Assembly (NCBI RefSeq): GCF_013166605.1 | Contig: NZ_JABKKF010000009.1 | Span: 124,001-188,000, forward strand | DNA: 64,000 nucleotides | Direction of reading: 5' to 3' | Source: Xylanibacter muris | Lineage (GTDB): Bacteria > Bacteroidota > Bacteroidia > Bacteroidales > Bacteroidaceae | In this document: positions 1 through 10,395 of the stretch, one piece after another | Layout: every line of letters begins with the position of its first letter | How positions within the stretch are numbered: the stretch's first letter is position 1 | Translations under genes and position numbers: made by a program | The notes under the pieces: model-generated | Database searches by the model: none | What the model was told of the DNA's origin: nothing | The model's input: the letters and a program-made list of their open reading frames with translations, nothing else

Positions 1-2
1 AT

Positions 3-125
3 AAAGTTTGTTTTCATATTGCTGAGGCATCGCCTGTCCTATGTAAAGATATTGCAAGCAGGATGCAATGGATAAATGCTTCCCTTTTTGAAACATGCCA
101 AAGTCATGCCCCTGATCGCGGATGA
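3..125 (+). CDS. C-terminal end of an unidentified protein (partial)
   Basis: An open frame enters from the left edge and stops at TGA 123-125, giving about 40 residues that I do not recognise. The support is context: it would end 23 bases before a strong hairpin and converge on the leftward ddh gene, which is the usual layout around a shared terminator. The opposite strand is also open here, so the coding direction is not certain. Confidence 0.3.
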   Translation, partial: KVCFHIAEASPVLCKDIASRMQWINASLFETCQSHAPDRG

Positions 126-148
126 GAATATAATGACCGGTTTGGGAT

Positions 149-200
149 AAAAAGACAGTCAGGCCGTCTCCACTTGGAAAACGGCCTGACTGTCTTTTTT
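149..200. terminator. Strong bidirectional terminator
   Basis: A perfect 19-bp stem (149-167 with 181-199) encloses a 13-nt loop. The stem is flanked by A on the left and T on the right, so it can act in both directions. It lies between the 3' end of ddh and the partial rightward reading frame at the window edge. Confidence 0.85.
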
Positions 201-281
201 GAATCCGGTTTTCAATACAAACCGGGTATACCGCATACTTCTTTCTATGTGTATGATAATGAAATGTTTCCTCTGATTAGA

Positions 282-1181
282 TTATACCAGATGGGCGATA
301 AGCTCTTCGCGGTTTCCTGGCAACATGTCAATGACAGGGATTTCAATCATTGTATAGCATCCGGGCTGCATGCGCATCGAGGCACGTGCTACGTTCACGA
401 GTACCTGTCCGGTAAGAGCGGGATTGTTGATGCTCATATTGAATTCAAGCCGCTGGTTATGGGTCTTTCCGCTTGCACCCTTGCGCACAAGATTCACTCC
501 ATGGCCCATGTCACGTACCTCATCTACCGAAGGAACTGCAAACACATGGGTTTCATCGTTGGAAAAATACGGGTCGGCTTTTATTGCCTTGGTTACCTCT
601 TCAAGACTTGCACCGTCCTCAAGTTCAACATACACCATTCGGCGGTGTATTCCCTCGCCCTGCGGTATTGTCATCGACAGGGCGTTCTTCACACCGTCCT
701 TTGAACGTACGCACACGCTGTGACCCATAGACATTCCGGGGCCGAAGTTTGTGTAGCTCAGTCCTTTTGGCGCAAGACTCTGCATCAGTGTCCTTACAAT
801 AGAGTCTGACCCCGGATCCCATCCCGCAGCGATCACGGATACTGCGTTATGTTCCTTGCATACAGGCATCATGTTTGCACGGTATCCGCATATCTGTGTG
901 TGTATGTCAAAACTGTCTACTGTATTGATGCCCAGCGGTATAATCTGTCTTGCATATTCCTCACAACTGCGTGAAGGTGTGGCAAGGATGGCCACATCCA
1001 CGTCTTTCAGTTCGCGTATGTCTTTTACAACCTCATATCCGGCAAGTTCTGCCGGTTTGTTTTCCGTTCCGTTGCGGCGTACGATGCCTGCCACTTCAAA
1101 GTCGTCTGCTGCTTCAAGAGCCTCAAGTGAATAGCGTCCGATGTTGCCGTAACCCACTACGGCTGCTCTGATTTTCTTCAT
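282..1181 (-). CDS. ddh: meso-diaminopimelate D-dehydrogenase
   Basis: NADP-dependent enzyme that reductively aminates L-2-amino-6-oxopimelate (from tetrahydrodipicolinate) to meso-diaminopimelate, a one-step route to the peptidoglycan cross-linking residue and to lysine. The protein has 299 residues. It opens with a Rossmann motif (VVGYGNIGR, residues 8-16) and carries the family segments AGWDPGSDS and NFGPGMSMGHS near residues 118-150, which match the diaminopimelate dehydrogenase family rather than DapB. The length is about that expected for the family. It is a single gene with its own promoter-like element upstream and a strong hairpin downstream. The assignment is from recalled family motifs; I see nothing odd in it. 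Confidence 0.93.
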   Translation of the reverse strand: MKKIRAAVVGYGNIGRYSLEALEAADDFEVAGIVRRNGTENKPAELAGYEVVKDIRELKDVDVAILATPSRSCEEYARQIIPLGINTVDSFDIHTQICGYRANMMPVCKEHNAVSVIAAGWDPGSDSIVRTLMQSLAPKGLSYTNFGPGMSMGHSVCVRSKDGVKNALSMTIPQGEGIHRRMVYVELEDGASLEEVTKAIKADPYFSNDETHVFAVPSVDEVRDMGHGVNLVRKGASGKTHNQRLEFNMSINNPALTGQVLVNVARASMRMQPGCYTMIEIPVIDMLPGNREELIAHLV

Positions 1182-1237
1182 GGTTCTGTTTTCTTTGTTT
1201 TATTTTACTTTTGTATTGTTATGGGGCTTGCCCGCTG

Positions 1238-1245
1238 CAAAATTA
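1238..1245 (-). promoter_or_regulatory. Promoter -7 element for ddh
   Basis: On the minus strand this reads TAATTTTG followed by C, matching the Bacteroidota -7 consensus TAnnTTTG, 57 bases upstream of the ddh start. A TTTG at 1269-1272 is a possible -33 element, but the spacing of 23 is longer than usual. The rest of the 381-base gap (1182-1562) is T-rich and I see no gene or clear ruvA promoter in it. Confidence 0.5.
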
Positions 1246-1562
1246 CTTTCTTTATGTGAGAAAATTATCAAATCCGTATTAAAAAACGTTTCATTGCTGT
1301 ATATTTTAATTCTTGTGTGTCTTATTGCTATATATCATTACTATGGCTTCATGTCTGGTTTCTTCCTGTCTCGGCTGCTGGTCTTTCCTTGTCAGGATTG
1401 GCTTGATGCGTGTCCCTTAGGCGTTGCCTGTCCCGTATATTCCGTTTTTTATTTTCCGGTTTGTTTCCTTTGTCTTTGTTTAATATAATTCCCCACAACA
1501 CAATAAAACGTTTGCAAGAAGCGTTATAAGATATGTATATATACAATAAGGATTCATAAATA

Positions 1563-2165
1563 ATGATAGAATATATAAAGGGAGTTCTGGATGAACTCAC
1601 TCCGGCAATGGCTGTTGTCGAGGCCGGCGGGGTTGGATACGGTCTTAACATATCGCTTAATACCTATTCGGCCATCCAGGGAAAGACAGATGTGAAGCTG
1701 TATGTTTATGAGGCTATTCGCGAGGATGCCTATATGCTTTACGGATTTTCCACAAAGAAAGAGCGTGAGCTTTTCCTGCTTCTTATTTCTGTATCCGGAG
1801 TGGGAACAAACACGGCGCGTATGGTGCTTTCCTCAATGAGCCCCGGAGAATTGTGCAACTGTATCTCAACCGGCAACGAGCGTATGATAAAGACCATAAA
1901 GGGAATAGGTCTTAAAACAGCCCAAAGGATAATAGTGGATTTAAGGGATAAGATAGTGTCCCTTGGCATAACCGCAGAGATTCCTGCCGGCGGGACTGTA
2001 CAGTCTCCTGTGAACAATGATGTGAAAGACGAGGCTGTAAGCGCGCTTACCATGCTCGGATTTTCACCGGCTCCGTCGCAGAAGGTTGTCATATCCATAT
2101 TGAAAGACAATCCCGATATGCCGGTCGAGCAGGTTATAAAAATGGCGTTGAAACAGATAAAATAG
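1563..2165 (+). CDS. ruvA: Holliday junction branch migration protein RuvA
   Basis: RuvA binds four-way DNA junctions as a tetramer and loads the RuvB helicase motor for branch migration during recombinational repair. The 200-residue protein has the family length. It shows the N-terminal OB-fold start ([12 protein letters not shown]), two helix-hairpin-helix segments (around [17 protein letters not shown] at 75-92 and [13 protein letters not shown] near 107-119), and a C-terminal domain III with ALTMLGFS that contacts RuvB. It is followed 53 bases later by sprA on the same strand, an arrangement known in other Bacteroidota, so the two may be cotranscribed. RuvB and RuvC are not in this window. 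Confidence 0.96.
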   Translation: MIEYIKGVLDELTPAMAVVEAGGVGYGLNISLNTYSAIQGKTDVKLYVYEAIREDAYMLYGFSTKKERELFLLLISVSGVGTNTARMVLSSMSPGELCNCISTGNERMIKTIKGIGLKTAQRIIVDLRDKIVSLGITAEIPAGGTVQSPVNNDVKDEAVSALTMLGFSPAPSQKVVISILKDNPDMPVEQVIKMALKQIK

Positions 2166-2218
2166 TTGATGTGGCAGTATATGAAAGGATTTGCTGCGGC
2201 ATTTTTGCGAGATAATAA

Positions 2219-5200
2219 ATGAACAAGACATTATATATAATAATCTCTCTGCTTTGCCTGTGTGCCATGACTGTCATATCCCAGGATGATAAGACAGCCG
2301 GCAGGAAACCCGTTCCCAAGGCCCAGCCGAAGCTTATAGTGGAGGATGACACAATACCGGATTCTCTTCTGCACCCTCGGTGGAAGATAAAGAAAACCGC
2401 ACCGGTGGTCGTATCAGACCTTGATTCGATGCCTGCGGACCTTAAGATGCCTGACAATATAAAGCAAGAGGTTGAATATGACGATTCTCTTGATGTTTAC
2501 CGTGTCGGTTCCAAAATAGGGGATTCTTATCTCAATGTTCCGGTACTGATGTCGCCGGACGAATACCGTAAGTGGAGCGAGAGACGTTCGTTAAGGGATT
2601 TTTTCAGAAAGAAGAACGCGGAGAATGTGGCAAATAAGGGAAAGGAGAAATTTTCTTTCTCTGACATGAAGTTCGACCTTGGTCCCGCGGAGAAAATCTT
2701 TGGTCCGGGAGGAGTGAGGATAAAGACCCAGGGTACGGCGGAATTGAAGGTGGGGGCAACGTTAAAAAACATAGACAACCCTTCGTTGCCTGTACGTAAC
2801 CGTAAGACAAAGGCATTTGATTTTGATGAGAAAATAAACTTCACTCTCAACGGAAAGGTTGGAGATAAGGTGAATATGAATCTCAACTACAATACAGATG
2901 CGACGCTTGATTTTGATAAGGATAATATCAAACTCAGATATGAGGGTAAGGAAGATGAGATAATAAAGCTTGTTGAGGCTGGAAATGTGAGTTTTCCGTC
3001 AAATTCGTCTCTTATAAAAGGAGCAAGTTCATTGTTTGGCGTGCGCACGGACATGCAGTTTGGAAAGTTAAAACTGCAAACCGTAATATCACAGAAAAAC
3101 TCCACCACAAAGAGTGTGTCTTCGAAAGGAGGCACACAGTTGACGCCTTTTGAGATAAATGCGACAAACTATGAGGAAAACCGTCACTTCTTTCTCGGAC
3201 ATTATTTCAGGGAGAGGTATGACCGTGCAATGTCGACATTGCCGAATCTTACTACAGGAATAAAGATTACCCGTATAGAAGTGTGGGTTACGAATAAGAC
3301 GGGAACCACAAGTAATACACGAAATATCGTAGCCCTTACAGACCTTGGTGAAGGCAAGAACACCAAGAACCCTATATGGGGAGGGGCTGGAGATGTGTCG
3401 CCGAGGAACAGTGCCAATACTGAATACTATTCAATGACACATGAATATGCCGCCGCGCGTGACATAGATCAGACGAATACCGTTCTTGACGGAATATCAG
3501 GAATGTCGGGAGGCGTCGATTATGAAAAGGTGCAGAGTGCGCGTCTTCTTACTTCGTCTGAATATACGCTGAATACCGCATTGGGATATATCTCATTGAA
3601 GTCGACATTGCAGACAGACCAGGTGTTGGCCGTGGCTTATGAGTATACGCTCAACGGGACGACATATCAGGTGGGTGAATTTGCCACGGACAATACAAAT
3701 ACAGGTGAGGCGTTGTTTGTAAAGTCGCTTAAGAACACAAGCAATACACCACAGATGGGTAACTGGAGACTGATGATGAAGAATGTATATTATCTTGCGT
3801 CTACGGTTGAGAAAACGAAATTCCGTCTTGATGTGAAGTATCAGAGTGACACCACAGGAGTATATCTGTCATATATACCCGAGCCACAGGTCAAGGGAAC
3901 CATAATAATAAAACTGTTGGGTGCGGACCGCCTTGACAACAACAACAAGCCTCATCCAAACGGATATTTCGATTATGTCGACGGATATACGGTGAGTGGC
4001 GGGCGTGTGTTCTTCCCCGCAGCCGAGCCGTTTGGATCATATCTTCGTAACCAGCTTATAAGGTCGGGCGTTCCGGCAGACAAGGCAGACATGTATGCTT
4101 TCACCGAACTGTATGACACCACACGTACTGCCGCAAAACAAATAGCGGAAAAAGACAAGTTCGTGCTTCAGGGGCAGTTTAAGGGCTCTTCAGCAAATGA
4201 AATCTTGTTGGATGCTTATAACATTCCTCAGGGTTCTGTCGTGGTGACGGCAGGAGGAGTGGTGCTTACCGAAGGTTCGGACTATAGTGTGGATTATTCC
4301 AGTGGCAAGGTGACCATTCTCAATCAGAGCATAATAGATGCGGGAACATCCGTGAATGTCAGTCTTGAGAGCAATACCGACTATGCCATGCAGCGCAAGA
4401 CAATGTTTGGTCTTAACTGGGAATACGACTTCTCGAAAGACTTTATGATTGGCGGTACGTTCCAGCGTCTGTATGAGAAATCTCTCACTTCGAAGGTTAC
4501 AATGGGTTCGGAGCCTCTGAACAACATTCTTTGGGGACTGAACATGAACTGGAAGAAGGAAAGCCAGTGGCTTACGAACGTACTTGACAAGATACCGTTC
4601 CTGCATCTTACACAGCCGTCGCAAATCTCGTTTACGGGAGAATTCGCACACCTCATCGCAGGACAGGCCGGAGGCACGCAGGACGGGGCGTCATATATAG
4701 ATGACTTTGAGAATACCAAGAGCGGAATAGACGTGTCGGAACCCAAGTCATGGGTGTTGTCAAGTGTTCCGTCGATGTTTCCTGAGTCATCGGACAAGAC
4801 AACTCTGTCGAGCGGTTTCAACCGTGCGCTTATGGCATGGTATACGATAGATCCTCTGTTTACGTATCAGAACAGTTCACTCACCCCGTCGCATATAAAG
4901 AGCGACCTCGAGCAGCTGTCGAATCACTATGTGCGTCAGGTGTATGTCAGCGAACTGTATCCCAACCGCGACCAAAGTACATATAACGGGGCGACTTCCA
5001 CATTGCCGATACTTAATCTTGCATATTATCCTACGGAGCGCGGACCTTACAATTTTTCCACGTCTATATCTCCGGACGGCTCACTGGATAATCCGGGCGG
5101 CAAGTGGGGAGGTATGATGCGGAAGCTTGACACAAATGATTTCGAGGCGGCAAATATCGAATATATAGAGTTCTGGCTTCTGGATCCGTTTATTTATTCA

Positions 5201-8200
5201 CGTCGCAACGGAGATGCGTCCTCATACGGCGGTGACCTGTATATAAATCTTGGAGAGGTGAGCGAGGATATTCTCCGTGACGGGAAGAAATTCTATGAGA
5301 GTGGGATGCCTGTAGACGGAACAAGCAGCTTTACTACCACACAGTGGGGAAAGATACCTGTGCAGGCTACACAGACTTACGCCTTTGCCACGACTCCCGG
5401 TTCGCGTGCGTTGCAGGATGTGGGATATAACGGACTTAATGACGAAGAGGAACGGAATTTTGACGCTTATTCTGAGTTCAACGGTTTTGTGAACACCATA
5501 ACAAACGACAGTATACGTGCTGCATGGCAGGCCGATCCGGCTAACGACAATTACAGATATTTCCGCGGTTCAGACCTTGATGCACGCCGGGTGCCGATTC
5601 TTGAACGTTACAAGCGTATAAACAATCCTCAGGGAAACTCACCGGACAATGATAATAACAATGAGAGTTATGACACGTCGTATAAGACCACACCGGATGT
5701 GGAGGATATCAATCAGGATTACACACTCAATGAGTATGAGCGGTATTATCAGTATCGGGTGAGCATACGTCCGGAAGACCTTAACGAAAATAATATTGGC
5801 AACGGCTATCTTGCCGACATGCGTGAGACGTCGGTACGTCTTCGCAACGGAAATATGGAAAACGTCAACTGGTACAAAATCCGTATTCCTGTGAATTCGG
5901 CGGACAAGGAGCGTATAGGTTCCATCAATGATTTCACTTCCATACGTTTCATGCGTATGTTTCTGACAGGTTTTCAGAAACCGATAGTGTTGCGTTTCGG
6001 AAGTCTCGATCTCGTGCGCGGAGAGTGGCGTGTATATGAGCAGAATCTGAGTAATACTGCTTCCAGTAACAGCGGAACCGTGGAAGTGAGCAATGTGAAT
6101 ATTGAGGAGCATAACGACAAGCAGCCGGTGAACTATATTCTGCCTCCGGGGATAAGTCGTGTCACAGACCCGTCGCAGCCGCAGCTTGTGCAGAGCAACG
6201 AACAGGCAATGAGTATGGTTGTCAAGAATCTGTCGCGCAATGAGGCGAAGGCTGTGTATAAAAACACAAATCTTGACCTTCGCCAGTATAAGCGCATGCA
6301 GATGTTCGTGCATGCCAATGCCTTTAAGCAGAATACGACAAATCTGCAGAACGACCAGCTTGCGGTGTTCATACGTCTTGGAAGCGATTACAAGAGCAAT
6401 TATTATGAGTATGAGATACCGTTGAAACTTACCGGAGAGGGGCGTTATGACCGTAATTCCGCAACAGACAGGCAGAAGGTATGGCCGCAGGACAACATGC
6501 TTGACATCGACCTTACAAAGTTTACGGCAATAAAGAAGGCGAGAAACATGGCGAAGGCGGCAGGAGGAGCTTCGTTCAACCGTGAATATTCCGACTATGA
6601 TTCAGACAGTCCGAATAACAGGATAACCGTGATGGGAAACCCAACGCTTGGAGAAGTCAAGACAATGGTCATAGGAGTACGCAATAACTCTTCTTCAGCA
6701 AAGTCAGGTGAGGTATGGGTGAATGAGCTTCGTCTGCTTGATTTCAACAATAAGGGCGGATGGGCCGCTTCCGGTACTCTCAATATGCAGCTGTCGGACC
6801 TTGGAACGTTTAACATGACCGGCAAGATGATGACGGAAGGTTTCGGTGGCCTGGAAGAGGGAGTGGCACAGCGTTCTACCGATGACTACAAGACTTACAG
6901 CATAACCACAAACCTTGAGCTTGGAAAGTTCTTTCCTGAAAAGGCAAAGGTGTCGGTGCCGTTGTATTATTCAGTGACTAAGGAGGAGACAAGTCCAAGA
7001 TATAATCCTCTCGATACGGACATGGAACTTTCCGATGCCCTTGAAAGTGCCGGAAGCGGAAGGGAGCGAGATTCTATTGAGGCTATTGCCGTGTTGAAGA
7101 GCACAAGCACAAACTTCTCTCTGTCAAATGTGCGTGTGGGAATAAAGACAAAGCGCCATCCGATGCCGTATGATCCTGCAAACTTTTCATTCAGCTACAG
7201 TCATTCACATCGCTATACTTCAGGTGAGACGACTGTCTATGAGAAGGAGGATCAGTGGCGTGGGGCGTTCAATTACAGTTATACTCCGGTGTATAAGACA
7301 TACGAACCGTTTAAGAAATTGAAAGGAAAGAGTAAATGGCTGAACTTTCCTAAGGCAATAGGCATAAACTATCTGCCGCAGAATATATCCTTCAATAGCG
7401 AGATGACGCGTAACTATTATGAATTGCAGGAGCGCGACATGGAGAATACCGGAGGTTCAAAACTGCCTTTGACATTCAGCGAGCAATTTCTTTGGAACCG
7501 TGACTTCTCAATACGATGGGACTTCACAAAGAATCTGCATGTTAATTTCCAGTCTGCCACTCATGCACAGATTGAGGAGCCTTATACTCCGGTAAACAAG
7601 GAACTTTATCCGGAACAGTATTCTGCATGGAAAGATTCTGTAAAGACAAGCATAAAGAATCTTGGAACTCCGCTTGACTATCAGCAGAGTTTTAATGCGT
7701 CATACCAGTTCCCGTTGAATAAATTGCCGGTGTTCGACTGGATAAATGCCGATGCGTCATATACGGCTACTTATTCGTGGGTTCGCGGAACAGAGCTTGA
7801 CGACGGAACGTCTCTTGGTAATACAATAACAAATAACCGTAACCTGAATATCAATTCAACGTTTAATATGGAGACGTTGTATAATCATGTTCCTTTCCTG
7901 AAAAAGGCGAATGAACTGTTTAATAAAAACAAAAACAGGGCGCTAAGCAATGCAAGGAAGTCAAACAGGAATGTTGCCTTGAAGAAGCCGGAAAACAAGA
8001 AGGACAGTGATGACAAGGACGGAAACAAAGCAAATGCCGATGACAAGAAGGAACAGAAGATTCTTCCCAAAAACAAGAATACATATCAGCGTGAGCTGGC
8101 TTTGAGGCCGGATACGACGGTAACGGTCACGCATAACAAGAAATCCCGGAGGATAACCGTTACGGCAAAGACGGCGGAGGGCAAGCCTTATAAGGTGAAA

Positions 8201-9814
8201 TACAAGGTGCTTGACGACAACCGTATATTGGTGAAGAACCGCGATTCGGTAAAGATAAAGCTTAGTGTGACTCCGAAAGAACCGCTTGAGAAACTGTGGT
8301 GGTATGAGCCGTCGTTGCGTGCGGTGCGTTTCCTCATGATGGTGCGTAATGTGAGCGTGTCTTACCGCAGCCAGTACTCTATGTCGTTGCCAGGTTTTAT
8401 TCCTAATGTGGGTGACGCTTTCGGACAGCGTACGGGGAGTGTGATGGCGCCGGGACTCGATTTCGCGTTCGGACTTACCGGTGACGGTTACATACAGAAG
8501 GCCTACGACAACGGGTGGCTGCTTTGCAATGACAGTGTTGCGACACCGGCTTCAACGTCTGCAAGCGAGGATTTGCAGATACGCATGACACTGGAACCGA
8601 TACGCGACCTTAAGATAGACCTTAACGCCAGCCGTACGGTAAACAAGGCACGCAGTATACAGTTTATGTATGAGGGAATGCCTGCAACACAAAGCGGTTC
8701 GTTCACGATGACAACGATAAGCCTGAAAAGCGCGTTGGAGGGAATGGGCAGTGCGGACAACGGTTATGCTTCGAAATCATTCGGTAATTTCTGTAAGTCC
8801 ATCGATGGATTCCATCGGAAAGTGCAGGCCCGTTATGAAGGCTCGAGGTATCCGGCCGGAATCCGCGACGGAAATAATATAGATTTGTCAGGCTCTGCAT
8901 ATAATCCGGAACTCGGTCAGGTGAACAAATACAGTGCCGATGTGCTTGTGCCGGCTTTCCTTTCTGCATACACCTCAGGTGCCGGTTCATCGCTTGACAT
9001 ATTCCCTGCATTGAAGCGTCTGCTTCCGAACTGGACAATACGTTATGCAGGCCTTAGCAAGCTTCCGTGGTTGCGTGATCATTTCCGCAGTGTGAATCTG
9101 AATCACTCTTATAAGAGTGTGTTTGCTGTCGGCAGCTATTCGTCTTACAGCACATTCCATGAGTATATGAACGGTCTCGGATTCATTACTGACGCCACAT
9201 CCGGCAATCCGATACCGAACAGCATGTATAACGTAAGTACGGTAAGTATAAACGAGGCTTTTTCTCCGTTGCTTGGCATAGACGTGACTCTGCAGAACAG
9301 CCTTACATGTAAGGTAGAATATCGTACGACCCGCGTACTCAGCCTTAGCATGACAAGTATACAGATTAATGAGGCTATAAGTAAGGATTGGGTTGTCGGA
9401 ATGGGATATAAGATCAGTAACTTCAATCTTTTCGGGTCCGGCACGTCACGAAAGATAAAGAAGACACAGAGTGGAAAAGGGGCGGGACGGAATAAACAGG
9501 CGGATAAGAATGCAACAACGACAACGACCAACAGCGGACGTTCAGGAGTGAACCACGACCTCAACATGCGTCTTGATATTTCATTCCGCAAACAGGCAGC
9601 TATCACGCGAGACATTGCTTCGATGACAAGTTCTGCAAGCAGTGGCAACTCGGCTTTCAAGATGTCGTTCATGGCCGACTATACTCTGTCGCGTCTGCTC
9701 ACGCTTAGCGCCTATTATGACCGTCAGACCAATACACCGTTGCTGTCAAGCAGCAGTTATCCTACAACTACGCAGGATTTCGGATTCAGTCTGAAATTCT
9801 CACTGACGAGGTAA
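2219..9814 (+). CDS. sprA: SprA/Sov family giant outer-membrane protein (type IX secretion translocon)
   Basis: SprA (Sov in Porphyromonas) is a roughly 36-strand outer-membrane barrel through which type IX secretion substrates leave the cell. This protein has 2531 residues, close to the family size. A signal peptide covers residues 1-21 (hydrophobic IIISLLCLCAMTVIS, then QDD). The mature protein is a long run of beta-rich, Asn/Tyr/Ser-rich sequence with many alternating aromatic strands, as expected for a very large barrel. An unusual Lys/Asp/Asn-rich low-complexity stretch lies around residues 1895-1960 just before a conserved-looking segment with LWWYEPSLRAVRF. It follows ruvA directly and ends at a strong terminator. 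Family membership is confident; whether a working type IX system exists depends on gldKLMN/porKLMN genes that are not in this window. Confidence 0.9.
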   Translation: MNKTLYIIISLLCLCAMTVISQDDKTAGRKPVPKAQPKLIVEDDTIPDSLLHPRWKIKKTAPVVVSDLDSMPADLKMPDNIKQEVEYDDSLDVYRVGSKIGDSYLNVPVLMSPDEYRKWSERRSLRDFFRKKNAENVANKGKEKFSFSDMKFDLGPAEKIFGPGGVRIKTQGTAELKVGATLKNIDNPSLPVRNRKTKAFDFDEKINFTLNGKVGDKVNMNLNYNTDATLDFDKDNIKLRYEGKEDEIIKLVEAGNVSFPSNSSLIKGASSLFGVRTDMQFGKLKLQTVISQKNSTTKSVSSKGGTQLTPFEINATNYEENRHFFLGHYFRERYDRAMSTLPNLTTGIKITRIEVWVTNKTGTTSNTRNIVALTDLGEGKNTKNPIWGGAGDVSPRNSANTEYYSMTHEYAAARDIDQTNTVLDGISGMSGGVDYEKVQSARLLTSSEYTLNTALGYISLKSTLQTDQVLAVAYEYTLNGTTYQVGEFATDNTNTGEALFVKSLKNTSNTPQMGNWRLMMKNVYYLASTVEKTKFRLDVKYQSDTTGVYLSYIPEPQVKGTIIIKLLGADRLDNNNKPHPNGYFDYVDGYTVSGGRVFFPAAEPFGSYLRNQLIRSGVPADKADMYAFTELYDTTRTAAKQIAEKDKFVLQGQFKGSSANEILLDAYNIPQGSVVVTAGGVVLTEGSDYSVDYSSGKVTILNQSIIDAGTSVNVSLESNTDYAMQRKTMFGLNWEYDFSKDFMIGGTFQRLYEKSLTSKVTMGSEPLNNILWGLNMNWKKESQWLTNVLDKIPFLHLTQPSQISFTGEFAHLIAGQAGGTQDGASYIDDFENTKSGIDVSEPKSWVLSSVPSMFPESSDKTTLSSGFNRALMAWYTIDPLFTYQNSSLTPSHIKSDLEQLSNHYVRQVYVSELYPNRDQSTYNGATSTLPILNLAYYPTERGPYNFSTSISPDGSLDNPGGKWGGMMRKLDTNDFEAANIEYIEFWLLDPFIYSRRNGDASSYGGDLYINLGEVSEDILRDGKKFYESGMPVDGTSSFTTTQWGKIPVQATQTYAFATTPGSRALQDVGYNGLNDEEERNFDAYSEFNGFVNTITNDSIRAAWQADPANDNYRYFRGSDLDARRVPILERYKRINNPQGNSPDNDNNNESYDTSYKTTPDVEDINQDYTLNEYERYYQYRVSIRPEDLNENNIGNGYLADMRETSVRLRNGNMENVNWYKIRIPVNSADKERIGSINDFTSIRFMRMFLTGFQKPIVLRFGSLDLVRGEWRVYEQNLSNTASSNSGTVEVSNVNIEEHNDKQPVNYILPPGISRVTDPSQPQLVQSNEQAMSMVVKNLSRNEAKAVYKNTNLDLRQYKRMQMFVHANAFKQNTTNLQNDQLAVFIRLGSDYKSNYYEYEIPLKLTGEGRYDRNSATDRQKVWPQDNMLDIDLTKFTAIKKARNMAKAAGGASFNREYSDYDSDSPNNRITVMGNPTLGEVKTMVIGVRNNSSSAKSGEVWVNELRLLDFNNKGGWAASGTLNMQLSDLGTFNMTGKMMTEGFGGLEEGVAQRSTDDYKTYSITTNLELGKFFPEKAKVSVPLYYSVTKEETSPRYNPLDTDMELSDALESAGSGRERDSIEAIAVLKSTSTNFSLSNVRVGIKTKRHPMPYDPANFSFSYSHSHRYTSGETTVYEKEDQWRGAFNYSYTPVYKTYEPFKKLKGKSKWLNFPKAIGINYLPQNISFNSEMTRNYYELQERDMENTGGSKLPLTFSEQFLWNRDFSIRWDFTKNLHVNFQSATHAQIEEPYTPVNKELYPEQYSAWKDSVKTSIKNLGTPLDYQQSFNASYQFPLNKLPVFDWINADASYTATYSWVRGTELDDGTSLGNTITNNRNLNINSTFNMETLYNHVPFLKKANELFNKNKNRALSNARKSNRNVALKKPENKKDSDDKDGNKANADDKKEQKILPKNKNTYQRELALRPDTTVTVTHNKKSRRITVTAKTAEGKPYKVKYKVLDDNRILVKNRDSVKIKLSVTPKEPLEKLWWYEPSLRAVRFLMMVRNVSVSYRSQYSMSLPGFIPNVGDAFGQRTGSVMAPGLDFAFGLTGDGYIQKAYDNGWLLCNDSVATPASTSASEDLQIRMTLEPIRDLKIDLNASRTVNKARSIQFMYEGMPATQSGSFTMTTISLKSALEGMGSADNGYASKSFGNFCKSIDGFHRKVQARYEGSRYPAGIRDGNNIDLSGSAYNPELGQVNKYSADVLVPAFLSAYTSGAGSSLDIFPALKRLLPNWTIRYAGLSKLPWLRDHFRSVNLNHSYKSVFAVGSYSSYSTFHEYMNGLGFITDATSGNPIPNSMYNVSTVSINEAFSPLLGIDVTLQNSLTCKVEYRTTRVLSLSMTSIQINEAISKDWVVGMGYKISNFNLFGSGTSRKIKKTQSGKGAGRNKQADKNATTTTTNSGRSGVNHDLNMRLDISFRKQAAITRDIASMTSSASSGNSAFKMSFMADYTLSRLLTLSAYYDRQTNTPLLSSSSYPTTTQDFGFSLKFSLTR

Positions 9815-9872
9815 CCGGATCTCTCTGCTGAGCCTGCAAACAGAATAGGCTGGAATTACTGGGATGTGAATT

Positions 9873-9920
9873 AAAAAAGGGGTGCACTTCACATTTGAGT
9901 ACACCCCTTTTCCTTTTTTT
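9873..9920. terminator. Terminator after sprA
   Basis: The arms AAAAGGGGTG (9875-9884) and CACCCCTTTT (9902-9911) pair, extended inside by ACT/AGT, and are followed by a T-rich run to 9920. The A-rich left side suggests it also serves the converging HAD hydrolase gene that ends at 9946. Confidence 0.85.
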
Positions 9921-9945
9921 AATTACCGGAAGCTGTTGTTATGAT

Positions 9946-10395
9946 TTAAAACTGCCACCATCTTTTCTTTTTTTCCTTTTCTTTTGAATGTCTGTGCGTT
10001 GACATGTGCATTCTTCCCGACTCAACCTCATTAAAAAGGTCGTCCCATGTCTTTCTTTGGGTTATCATTTGGTATATTGTACCCCAGTCAGGAAGACCGC
10101 CGATGTTTCTGTCATCGATAAACATATCTGCTTTCAGCTTTCTGCTGAAGTGCTGGTTCTTTTCCCTGTCTTCCTCTGGATAGTCGCGGTTTGTAGCCCA
10201 AAACTCGACACCTCTTTTTCTGCACCACTCAATGGCTTCGTCAAGCAGTTCTCCTTCCCTTACAGTCCAAAGGATAAGCTGGTGTTTGTCTTTTATGAGC
10301 ATTTTCAGGGTATCCGTGGCGAAAGGACGCTCCTCACCGATCTTCGGATACCTGTGCTCAACTATTGTCCCGTCAAAATCTACAGCTATAATCAT
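9946..10395 (-). CDS. Small HAD-superfamily hydrolase (BT0820-like)
   Basis: A 149-residue haloacid dehalogenase-fold phosphohydrolase of the capless BT0820-like type known from Bacteroides. Motif I is VDFDGT (nucleophile Asp6, acid/base Asp8), motif II is in LILWTVREG near residue 43, and motif IV is FIDDRNIGG near 111-119. The C-terminus is a basic Lys-rich tail (KEKEKKKRWWQF). Its ATG overlaps the stop codon of the tyrosine kinase gene by four bases (ATGA at 10392-10395), so the two are translationally coupled. BT0820-like proteins are phosphatases of unclear substrate. The coupling suggests a job linked to the kinase or to polysaccharide precursors, but that is inference. Confidence 0.8.
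   Translation of the reverse strand: MIIAVDFDGTIVEHRYPKIGEERPFATDTLKMLIKDKHQLILWTVREGELLDEAIEWCRKRGVEFWATNRDYPEEDREKNQHFSRKLKADMFIDDRNIGGLPDWGTIYQMITQRKTWDDLFNEVESGRMHMSTHRHSKEKEKKKRWWQF

Noticed and set aside
1180-1488. A 102-codon hydrophobic frame between ddh and ruvA
   Set aside because: The hydrophobic look comes from T-rich intergenic DNA; it starts inside the ddh start codon and has no family-like feature.
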